DNA of 64,000 nucleotides from the NCBI GenBank assembly GCA_943842425.1, contig CALTBR010000003.1, forward strand, positions 682,001-746,000. Direction: 5' to 3'. The notes beneath the pieces are model-generated. The model did no database searches, was not told the origin of the DNA, and saw only the letters and a program-made list of their open reading frames with translations. Origin of the DNA: UBA974 sp002292405. Lineage in GTDB: Bacteria; Bacteroidota; Bacteroidia; Flavobacteriales_D; Sanyastnellaceae. This document shows positions 33,557 to 41,010 of this stretch, piece by piece. Numbering within the stretch: the stretch's first letter is position 1; the number at the start of each line of letters is the position of its first letter. Position numbers and translations under genes: made by a program.

Positions 33557-35824
33557 ATGTCAAAACCCCACTTGCTCCTAACTGTCTTGTCGATATTAGT
33601 GTTTACTATTAGTAATTCCTCTTTTTCACAATGGTCCCATGAATTTAATGAAGGTGTAATCCCTGTAGTCGTCGATGGAGACACGTTAAGTAATCCTTGG
33701 GTAGGTGGCTTAACTGCTCCCCAGTGGTCCCCCATAGATTTTGACTTCGACGGAGACGAAGATCTCTTCGCTTTTGACAGAGACGGTTCTCGTCTTCTTG
33801 CATTCGAGCGAACTGATGAGGGTTGGAAATACCGTCCGAAGTGGGTCTTAGGTTGGCCTGAGCTGGCAGACTGGTGTCTCTTAAGAGATTTCGATTGCGA
33901 TGGGCGACCCGATATTTTCACAAGCCACCAAAACGGTATCTATGTCTACCGAAACATCACGGAAAACCCATTAGAACCTCAATTTTCACCTATTGCAACT
34001 CCTCTCCTTGCTTCTTATGACTTCGGAGCTGGTGCTGACATGTTACCCGTAGTTTGTCTCGGCATTGACATTCCCGCAATACTCGATCAAGATGGGGATG
34101 GAGACATTGACATCATTACTTTTACAGAAACGTCTAGCACGCTATATCGCTTCCAGGGATCAGTAGAATGCGGGCTACAAATGGAATGTACGAATAGATG
34201 TTATGGTATGCTCGCAGAAGCTTCTGAGAACAATGCGTTGTTTATTGGAGACAGCTTTGATTGTGGCTTTAACGTAACAGATCCACGTCAACAGCAGGAT
34301 CCCTTTCACGCTGGAGGATCCTTAACTAGTCTTCAACTCGACAACGAAGGGCCTCTCGATTTATTAATTGGAGATGTGACATTCCCTACCTCCATTGCTG
34401 TTTTAATGGAAGATGCATTAGATGGTCAGGATAGTGCAATTTCCGTTGACTACTCCTTCCCTCTTCTTACAGGCGGTGTCGAAGCACTAAATTGTCAAAG
34501 ATTCCCATCTGCATATCACATAGATGTAGATAATGATGGTGTAAGAGATCTTCTTTTCAGTCCCAATACTTATTTGGAGACAGATGATGATGCAAGCGTG
34601 CACTTTTTGAAAAATACTGGAGAAGACCTTGATCCGGTTTGGTCTTACATACAAAACGACTTTATACAGGAAGGCATGATAGACCTCGGAAGAGGCGCCT
34701 ATCCAGTACTCATAGACTTGGACAGCGACTCCCTAATCGATTTAGTAATAGCAAATAAGGAGACGTACAACGGGGTCGGAGATACGCCCACAACCATTCT
34801 TTTATTCCGCAATTCAGGGACTCAAACTCAGCCAGTTTTCACTTACACTTCTGCAGTTGACGTAAGTACTTTCGGGATTGAAAGCGTGTTTCCAGCTTTA
34901 GGAGATATTGATGGAGATGGGGACATTGACCTTATTGTAGGTGACGAACTCGGAAGGCTACATAGATTTGATAACACAGAAGCAACAGGTGCTTGGCCTG
35001 TCTTTACAGCAACTGAACTTTCTGTTTCTGACAATTCAGGGGAGGTGATCGACGTTGGACAGTTCGCAGCACCTCAACTCATTGACATAGATTCCGACGG
35101 GTTACTCGACCTTGTTGTTGGTGAAAAAAATGGAACTCTAACTTTATACCTAAACTGTGGAGACGTTGAAACTTTGGAGTTATGCAAGGTGGTAAGTGAT
35201 GCTTTTGGGGACAATTGGGGAGATATTCACGTAACGAACATACTAGGTATTAACGGATATAGTACACCGGCCCTATATGAAGACGATCTTGGAATTCACG
35301 TACTTGTCACCAATGAAACAGGTACTGTTCAGTCCTTCGGATTTGTTTCGTCTGATTTCGAAACTGCTTTAGAAGAGACCACCTCTGAGGTTCTAGCTAA
35401 CGGACTTGGAGGGCGGGGATTCAGAGCTAGCGCTGCTTTTGCAGACCTTAATAACGACTCAATTGTAGATTGCCTCTTGGGAATCCAAAACGGCGGATTG
35501 ATGTGTTATTACTCATCGGACTCAACAACATCTGGTATAGTCTCGCCTTCTCTACTAGGCCTCGAAACTTCGTTGACCATTTTTCCCAACCCTGGAAACT
35601 CCATATTAAATTGGAGGATTACTGCTCGCCATACGCTTGAACCAAGAATTATTGAAGTTCGCAATCAGCTGGGAGCTTTAGTTTACAGCAGCTCTGCTAC
35701 ATTAAATGGTAGTATCCATACTGATACTTGGTCTAATGGTGTGTACATCATCTCTATACGAAATATAGGCACGAAGAAGGGAGATCTGATAGGACCTCCC
35801 GTTCGTTGGATAAAATTAGATTAA
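33557..35824 (+). CDS. Secreted FG-GAP/VCBS-repeat protein with T9SS sorting domain
   Basis: 755 residues with a signal peptide (LLLTVLSILVFTISNSSFSQ). Seven or so FG-GAP-like calcium-binding repeats are visible, with acidic D-x-D-G-D cores: DFDFDGDEDLFAFDRDGSR, DFDCDGRPDIF, DQDGDGDIDIITF, DVDNDGVRDLLFS, DLDSDSLIDLVIA, DIDGDGDIDLIVGDELGR and DIDSDGLLDLVVGEK, forming a beta-propeller. The last 80 residues (LTIFPNPGNSILNWRIT) are a type A sorting domain for export through T9SS. Function unknown; such proteins are often surface binders. It lies 6 bases from the convergent mdh stop. Confidence 0.9.
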   Translation: MSKPHLLLTVLSILVFTISNSSFSQWSHEFNEGVIPVVVDGDTLSNPWVGGLTAPQWSPIDFDFDGDEDLFAFDRDGSRLLAFERTDEGWKYRPKWVLGWPELADWCLLRDFDCDGRPDIFTSHQNGIYVYRNITENPLEPQFSPIATPLLASYDFGAGADMLPVVCLGIDIPAILDQDGDGDIDIITFTETSSTLYRFQGSVECGLQMECTNRCYGMLAEASENNALFIGDSFDCGFNVTDPRQQQDPFHAGGSLTSLQLDNEGPLDLLIGDVTFPTSIAVLMEDALDGQDSAISVDYSFPLLTGGVEALNCQRFPSAYHIDVDNDGVRDLLFSPNTYLETDDDASVHFLKNTGEDLDPVWSYIQNDFIQEGMIDLGRGAYPVLIDLDSDSLIDLVIANKETYNGVGDTPTTILLFRNSGTQTQPVFTYTSAVDVSTFGIESVFPALGDIDGDGDIDLIVGDELGRLHRFDNTEATGAWPVFTATELSVSDNSGEVIDVGQFAAPQLIDIDSDGLLDLVVGEKNGTLTLYLNCGDVETLELCKVVSDAFGDNWGDIHVTNILGINGYSTPALYEDDLGIHVLVTNETGTVQSFGFVSSDFETALEETTSEVLANGLGGRGFRASAAFADLNNDSIVDCLLGIQNGGLMCYYSSDSTTSGIVSPSLLGLETSLTIFPNPGNSILNWRITARHTLEPRIIEVRNQLGALVYSSSATLNGSIHTDTWSNGVYIISIRNIGTKKGDLIGPPVRWIKLD

Positions 35825-35830
35825 TCTAAT

Positions 35831-36763
35831 TTATGAGTTCATTCCATCTAGGATAGCTTTTACTTCACGTACAGCAGTTGCACTTTGTGAAAGCAAATCC
35901 ATTTCTTCTTCGTTAAGTTTAAGTTCTATAACTTTTTCAATTCCGTTTTTTCCCAAGATTACTGGAACTCCCAAGTACATGTCCGATATTCCATACTCAC
36001 CTTGCATCCACACACAAGCTGGGAAAACACGCCTTTGGTCTTTAACAATAGCCTCAACCATCTGAGCGGCAGCAGCTCCAGGAGCATACCAAGCAGATGT
36101 ACCGAGAAGGTTCACGATTTCACCACCGCCTTTCTTAGTGCGGTTGACAATAGACTCAAGCTTATCATCAGAAATCATCTCAGTTACAGGGATACCACCA
36201 ACAGTTGTGTAACGTGGAAGAGGAACCATCGTATCGCCGTGTCCACCCATAAGTACTGCTTGGATGTCCTTAGGACTAACGTTGAGTTCCTCAGCTAAGA
36301 AAGAACGGTAACGCGCTGTATCAAGGATGCCAGCCATACCAATTACTTTAGCAGAATCTACTCCAGCGGATAAATATGCACAGTAAGTCATCACATCTAA
36401 CGGGTTAGACACAATGATGAGAATTGTATCTGGGCTGTGAACCATAATCTGCTCAGTTACAGATTTAACTATTCCGGCGTTAGTAGCGATTAAATCATCG
36501 CGGCTCATTCCCGGCTTACGCGGAAGACCAGAAGTAATAACAACTACATCAGACCCAGCGGTCTTCGTGTAATCATTGGTTGAACCAACAGTACGAGTGT
36601 CGTACAGGTTAATTGGAGAAGTCTCCCAGATATCAAGGGCCTTACCTTCGGCGAAGCCTTCTTTAATATCGAGTAATACGACTTCGTTGCATACCTCGCG
36701 GCTTGCGAGAACATTTGCACAAGTGGCGCCTACATTTCCGGCACCAACAACAGTTACTTTCAT
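35831..36763 (-). CDS. mdh: Malate dehydrogenase (LDH-like type)
   Basis: 310 residues. It interconverts malate and oxaloacetate with NAD in the TCA cycle. Motifs: the NAD-binding VVGAGNVGATCANVLA at the N-terminus, VVITSGLPRKPGMSRDDL near residue 79, IVSNPLDVMTY near 117, GMAGILDTARYRSFLAEEL near 146 (catalytic Asp) and VLMGGHGDTMVPLPRY near 172 (catalytic His). The chain length and sequence fit the lactate dehydrogenase-like malate dehydrogenase group used by many bacteria. A complete promoter precedes it (36788-36817). Confidence 0.96.
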   Translation of the reverse strand: MKVTVVGAGNVGATCANVLASREVCNEVVLLDIKEGFAEGKALDIWETSPINLYDTRTVGSTNDYTKTAGSDVVVITSGLPRKPGMSRDDLIATNAGIVKSVTEQIMVHSPDTILIIVSNPLDVMTYCAYLSAGVDSAKVIGMAGILDTARYRSFLAEELNVSPKDIQAVLMGGHGDTMVPLPRYTTVGGIPVTEMISDDKLESIVNRTKKGGGEIVNLLGTSAWYAPGAAAAQMVEAIVKDQRRVFPACVWMQGEYGISDMYLGVPVILGKNGIEKVIELKLNEEEMDLLSQSATAVREVKAILDGMNS

Positions 36764-36787
36764 AAGAAGTTATTTAAGTTGGGGTTG

Positions 36788-36817
36788 CAAAAGTACAGCC
36801 CTAAGGACGGCTGCAAA
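36788..36817 (-). promoter_or_regulatory. Complete Bacteroidota promoter for mdh
   Basis: On the reverse strand TTTG (36814-36817), an 18-base spacer, and TACTTTTG (36788-36795). Same spacing as the tRNA-Lys promoter. The mdh ATG is 24 bases downstream. Confidence 0.7.
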
Positions 36818-36857
36818 AACAAAAGAGTACCTACTTTCGTTGTATTGAATAAATATC

Positions 36858-37949
36858 ATGAAAGTCAAATATCTTACTCTAGCCTTTTTTATAACTTCAT
36901 TTTTAATCTGTTCTTCCATCTACGCGCAAAAGAGGGGACTTACTAAAGCAAAAGAGTCTTGGCCTGACGGTCAAGCTGGTGAAGATTACAACGTAAATGA
37001 TTCAAACGGTGAGAAAGATGGCGCTTGGATTCGCGTGTACCCTGACGGGGCTTTATACTACACCGGTGTATTCAACCATGGCACTCCTGAAGGTGAAATC
37101 TTGTATTTCTATGAATCAGGTTCATTAATGTCAAAACTTGTACACCCATATTTAGACTCATCTACCAATACGTCAGCATTAATATCAGCAATACATTATC
37201 GCGAAAACTCATCCGTACAAGCTTCAGGTTTTTATATTACTGTTGTTGAAGAAGTAAAACCGTTAAGAGAAGGGAGCTGGGGGTTTTATGATGAAGGATC
37301 TAAGCAGATAAAAATGGAAACTTACTCATATGGCTTACTTGATGGCCCCTATTGGGTCAAAGGAAAAAAAGGACAACTAGTGGAAGAAGGAGAGTACTCT
37401 AAAGACAAATTAAATGGTGAAAAAATCACATACTTTGACAACGGAATTGTAAGACAAAAAATCAATTATATCAATGGCAAATTAGAAGGAAATTTTGCTG
37501 TTAACTACAACAATGGATATCCTAAAATAGAGGGTAATTATTTCGAAGGTGTGGAATCTGGTAATTGGAAAACATATACAGAAAAAGGCGAATTAGAACT
37601 TCTTATTCAATACTCTAATGGTAAGCGTATGAAAGAGACAAGAGTCAACGGAACTTTTGAAGAGACTTATCCAGACGGCAGGTCTAAGAATGAATATACA
37701 TATCGGAATAAACTTCTTGATGGACCATTTCGGGTTTGGTATGACCAAGGGGAATATGTCATCGAAGATTTCACAGATTCAGAAACCGGGGAAATATTAC
37801 AACGTCAAGTATTAAAGGGAACTCAAGTATCCAGTGAGGGGGATTATTTCGAGGGTAAATTAGATGGCCCAGTTTTTTATTACAATAAGATTGGAGAGCT
37901 CGAAAAAACAGTAAACTACAAAGAAGGAAAATTAGTAAGTACAGATTAA
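36858..37949 (+). CDS. Secreted YwqK/MORN-like repeat protein
   Basis: 363 residues with a signal peptide (LAFFITSFLICSSIYAQ). Repeats of about 23 residues alternate, such as DGAWIRVYPDGALYYTGVFN, REGSWGFYDEGSKQIKMETY, GQLVEEGEYSKDKLNGEK and NGYPKIEGNYFEGVESGN. They resemble the YwqK or MORN-variant repeats often mislabelled as toxin-antitoxin components; a toxin role is not supported here. Surface display is plausible from the signal peptide, but no T9SS domain is present. Its stop overlaps the convergent rarA by 4 bases. A weak -7-like TACTTTCG precedes it at 36832-36839. Confidence 0.8.
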   Translation: MKVKYLTLAFFITSFLICSSIYAQKRGLTKAKESWPDGQAGEDYNVNDSNGEKDGAWIRVYPDGALYYTGVFNHGTPEGEILYFYESGSLMSKLVHPYLDSSTNTSALISAIHYRENSSVQASGFYITVVEEVKPLREGSWGFYDEGSKQIKMETYSYGLLDGPYWVKGKKGQLVEEGEYSKDKLNGEKITYFDNGIVRQKINYINGKLEGNFAVNYNNGYPKIEGNYFEGVESGNWKTYTEKGELELLIQYSNGKRMKETRVNGTFEETYPDGRSKNEYTYRNKLLDGPFRVWYDQGEYVIEDFTDSETGEILQRQVLKGTQVSSEGDYFEGKLDGPVFYYNKIGELEKTVNYKEGKLVSTD

Positions 37950-39241
37950 TAGCCGTACTTATCTTTCCAAAGTGACTTTAAGTGAGTACGCATAGATTGC
38001 TCATGAGCGTTATTTCCTGGCTCGTAAATCTTTCGCCCTTCAAGATCTTCTGGCATACATTCCTGGTTGCTGTGACCTTGTGGAGCATCGTGGTCATAAG
38101 CGTACCCTTCACCATATCCTAGTTTAGACATGAAGGATGTTGGAGCATTACGCAAATGAAGCGGAACAGGAAGGTCTCCAGTTTCTTGCACCAATGATTG
38201 TGCGGCATTTATGGCCATGTACGAAGCATTGCTTTTTGCACTTGAAGCTAAATACACAACGCATTGTGATAGTAAAATACGTGACTCAGGCATTCCTATG
38301 CGTTCTACTGCTTGGAAAGTTGAGGTTGCTAGGACTAACGCTGTCGGGTTAGCATTGCCTATATCTTCTGAGGCGCTTATCAGCAATCTTCTTGCGATAA
38401 ACTTTACATCCTCACCACCTTCAATCATTCGGGCGAGATAATAAATGGCAGCATTCGGGTCACTAGCTCTGATACTTTTAATAAATGCACTGATAATATC
38501 ATAATGAGCTTCTCCTCCTTTATCATATCCTTTACCAGCAGAGCCTATAAGATCCTTAACAGCTTTGTTTGTGACAGCGATAGGCCCAGAAGGAATACTT
38601 TGGACAATCATCTCAAGGACATTGAGCATTCTTCTTGCGTCTCCCCCACTTGCTCTCATCAAAGCATCATTCTCTACAATTGTTATTTCTCTAGAAGCAA
38701 GCATAACATCTTCCTCAATTGCCTGAGTAAATAATGATTCAAGCTCTTCAAGAGTAAGATGATCTAGTACATAAATCTGACACCTAGACCTCAAAGCTGG
38801 GATAACCTCAAAAGAAGGATTCTCTGTCGTAGCTCCAATTAAAGTAACCCATCCTTGCTCTACAGCCCCAAGCAAGCTGTCTTGTTGTGACTTAGAAAAC
38901 CTGTGTATTTCATCAATAAAAAGGATGGAGCGTCCGGAAAACATTCCACCGCTTTTTGCATTTGCAATAACATCTCTCACCTCTTTTACTCCGCTATTAA
39001 TAGCAGAAAGTTGATGGAATGGCAACTTCACTGTAGCCGCTAAAATTCTCGCTAAGGTAGTCTTGCCAACTCCGGGTGGACCCCAGAGAATCATCGATGG
39101 CAAGTTTCCTGATTCGGCAGCTTTGCGCAAAACTGCATCAGGACCTACAAGATGAGTTTGGCCTAAATAAGATTCCAGTGTTTTAGGACGCATCCGCTCA
39201 GCTAAAGGCATCCCATCTGTATGAATATTACTTTGATTCAC
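37946..39241 (-). CDS. rarA: Replication-associated recombination protein A, AAA+ ATPase
   Basis: 431 residues. MgsA/RarA acts at stalled replication forks. Seen: LAERMRPKTLESYLGQTHLV at the N-terminus, Walker A ILWGPPGVGKTTLARI near residue 52, Walker B SILFIDEIHRFSKSQQD near 105, sensor WVTLIGATTENPSFEVIPAL and ALRSRCQIYVL, then the C-terminal RarA-type domain with PLHLRNAPTSFMSKLGYGEGY. The sequence is typical of the family rather than DnaX or RuvB. The ATG overlaps the acyltransferase stop by 4 bases. Confidence 0.94.
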   Translation of the reverse strand: MNQSNIHTDGMPLAERMRPKTLESYLGQTHLVGPDAVLRKAAESGNLPSMILWGPPGVGKTTLARILAATVKLPFHQLSAINSGVKEVRDVIANAKSGGMFSGRSILFIDEIHRFSKSQQDSLLGAVEQGWVTLIGATTENPSFEVIPALRSRCQIYVLDHLTLEELESLFTQAIEEDVMLASREITIVENDALMRASGGDARRMLNVLEMIVQSIPSGPIAVTNKAVKDLIGSAGKGYDKGGEAHYDIISAFIKSIRASDPNAAIYYLARMIEGGEDVKFIARRLLISASEDIGNANPTALVLATSTFQAVERIGMPESRILLSQCVVYLASSAKSNASYMAINAAQSLVQETGDLPVPLHLRNAPTSFMSKLGYGEGYAYDHDAPQGHSNQECMPEDLEGRKIYEPGNNAHEQSMRTHLKSLWKDKYGY

Positions 39242-40173
39242 GCATCTAATTTACATTCAAACCTTCTCTCTTGAACCATTATTCCTTGAGGTCTAGAGTG
39301 TTTCCATCTCTTATGAGACCAAAGCCAGTCACTCGGTGATTCTCTTATTTCTCTTTCTAATTCACCTAAACATCTATCTAGCACTTCTCCCTTTTTACAA
39401 TCGAGAACATGCTCCTTAACTAACCTAAAATCAACAACATACCTGCCTCTACCTACCCGCTTAACTCCTCCATATACTACAGCTGCATTATAATCTTTCG
39501 CCCACTTTTCCACCCCGAAATAAACCGCAGTTTCAACTCCTAAAAATGTCGTCCACCAAGATTTATCAGCATTATGAGGACTCTGATCAAACCCAAACCC
39601 TATAATTAAAGGTGATTTTTCGCTACTTGCTATATAGTTTTCCATCCAATTCTTACACTCCGAAATTTCGACCATCTTAAGCCCAAATCTTTCCCTCGAA
39701 TTCCTCATCTCCTCATCCATAATGGGATCACTTAACTTTTTGTAGAGTGCCATTGTATCTGATTTTATTCTTTGAGAAAAAGTCATCGCATACATTTCCC
39801 AACTCGCCATATGTCCACCAGCAAGAATAACAATTCTCTTGTCATCATAGAGCCTATTCATCAGTTGCAATCCCTTACTTGAATACTCAACTCTATTTTG
39901 TAAGGACTTATCTGACACAGTAAATAATTTCATCGATTCAACAGTAATATCACAAAAATTTCTGTAAAATCCTTTAGTTAATTCACTTGCCTTTTTGATT
40001 CCGAAAACCCTTACAATATTCGCTATAACCACCTTTTTCCTATAGCCCCCAATTGTAGACATAACACAGGCAAGAATAGAAGACTCCAAATGAAGAAGCC
40101 ACCAAGGCTGCATTCCAAACCCTTTCATTGCCATTAATAATAATTTAGATTTCAAATGCTTCATATTATACAT
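39238..40173 (-). CDS. Lysophospholipid/lipid A acyltransferase (LpxL/HtrB family)
   Basis: 311 residues from ATG 40173 (or 40164). The family adds a secondary acyl chain to Kdo-lipid A or makes related acyl lipids at the inner membrane. Seen: an N-terminal hydrophobic segment, ILAGGHMASWEMYAM near residue 115 (the H-x4-E catalytic pair), FGFDQSPHNADKSWWTTFLG near 193, and WLWSHKRWKHSRP near the end, the LPLAT family signature. Overlap of 8 bases with the MBL gene upstream indicates co-translation. Whether the acceptor is lipid A or another lipid in this organism is unknown. Confidence 0.88.
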   Translation of the reverse strand: MYNMKHLKSKLLLMAMKGFGMQPWWLLHLESSILACVMSTIGGYRKKVVIANIVRVFGIKKASELTKGFYRNFCDITVESMKLFTVSDKSLQNRVEYSSKGLQLMNRLYDDKRIVILAGGHMASWEMYAMTFSQRIKSDTMALYKKLSDPIMDEEMRNSRERFGLKMVEISECKNWMENYIASSEKSPLIIGFGFDQSPHNADKSWWTTFLGVETAVYFGVEKWAKDYNAAVVYGGVKRVGRGRYVVDFRLVKEHVLDCKKGEVLDRCLGELEREIRESPSDWLWSHKRWKHSRPQGIMVQERRFECKLDA

Positions 40174-40942
40174 TTTCTATAATAAGGCCATCAAAACCAA
40201 CAAAAACGCCATCTGGGAGCTCACTTCCTAAATCATCATGTTTACCAATATAGTGACTCAAATGAGTTAAGAAAGTAGCTTCTGGCTTAATCATCTCAAC
40301 GACTTGTAGAACTTCATTTAAAGTAAAATGACTTGGGTGCTTATCCTTTTTTAATGCGCTAATAACGAGTACCTTAACTCCAATTAACTTCTTAAAAGTA
40401 TCGTTTGGTATAAAATTAACATCTGTGATATAAGCAAAGTCTCCAACCCTAAACCCACAAACCTCCATATTCTGATGCATTACAGGCAATAAAGTCCAAT
40501 CAACACCTTCAACCACGAATCCATTTTCTTCTTCATATTTACCTAATTTATTAATCTTTACTTTAGGCAATCCTCCGTTCACTGATTCTCCGAATGCATA
40601 GTGAAAATCTCTCCGTAATGCAATCTCAACTCCTTTATTGGCCCAAACCTCCATCACTTTCCCTTCCATTTGATTAAAAGCCCTCACATCATCCATTCCA
40701 GCAACATGATCCTTATGCTCATGCGTGTAAACAATAGCATCTAACTTATTCACTCCTGCATTTAACATTTGTCTTCTAAAATCAGGTCCAGAATCTACAG
40801 CGACATTTACACCATTGACTTCAATAAAAATAGAAGTTCTTAATCTACTATCTTTTGGATTATCGCTAACACAAACATCGCATTTACAACCAATTACAGG
40901 CACACCCTGAGAAGTCCCGGTACCCAAGAGGGTAACTTTCAT
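40166..40942 (-). CDS. MBL-fold metallo-hydrolase, PhnP-like
   Basis: 258 residues from ATG 40942, giving MKVTLLGTGTSQGVPVIGCK; the frame also extends to 40984 but that start is too close to the promoter. The cysteine pair CKCDVC near residue 19 and H-x-H-x-D-H in YTHEHKDHVAGMDD near 76 are the PhnP/tRNase Z-like phosphodiesterase pattern; SGPDFRRQ, MHQNMEVCGF and THLSHYIGKHDD supply other ligands. PhnP acts on cyclic ribosyl phosphate in phosphonate use; no phosphonate genes are near. The -7 box on this strand lies at 40986-40993. Confidence 0.85.
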   Translation of the reverse strand: MKVTLLGTGTSQGVPVIGCKCDVCVSDNPKDSRLRTSIFIEVNGVNVAVDSGPDFRRQMLNAGVNKLDAIVYTHEHKDHVAGMDDVRAFNQMEGKVMEVWANKGVEIALRRDFHYAFGESVNGGLPKVKINKLGKYEEENGFVVEGVDWTLLPVMHQNMEVCGFRVGDFAYITDVNFIPNDTFKKLIGVKVLVISALKKDKHPSHFTLNEVLQVVEMIKPEATFLTHLSHYIGKHDDLGSELPDGVFVGFDGLIIENV

Positions 40943-40985
40943 TGAAGGATATCCTAAATCATATTGTTTTATCACATTCACCATA

Positions 40986-40993
40986 CAAAGGTA
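40986..40993 (-). promoter_or_regulatory. -7 promoter box for the PhnP-like gene
   Basis: Reverse strand reads TACCTTTG, an exact TAnnTTTG match, 43 bases before the ATG at 40942. It is one half of a divergent pair of identical boxes. Confidence 0.55.
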
Positions 40994-40997
40994 TCCT

Positions 40998-41005
40998 TAC
41001 CTTTG
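40998..41005 (+). promoter_or_regulatory. -7 promoter box for the conserved 495-residue gene
   Basis: TACCTTTG, an exact match, ends 5 bases before the GTG at 41011. The two boxes at 40986-41005 form an inverted repeat with a 4-base centre. Confidence 0.55.
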
Positions 41006-41010
41006 TCAAA

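Noticed and set aside
36858..37949. YwqK-type toxin-antitoxin component
   Set aside because: The repeats match, but the protein is secreted and has no partner toxin next to it; such names come from automated labelling.
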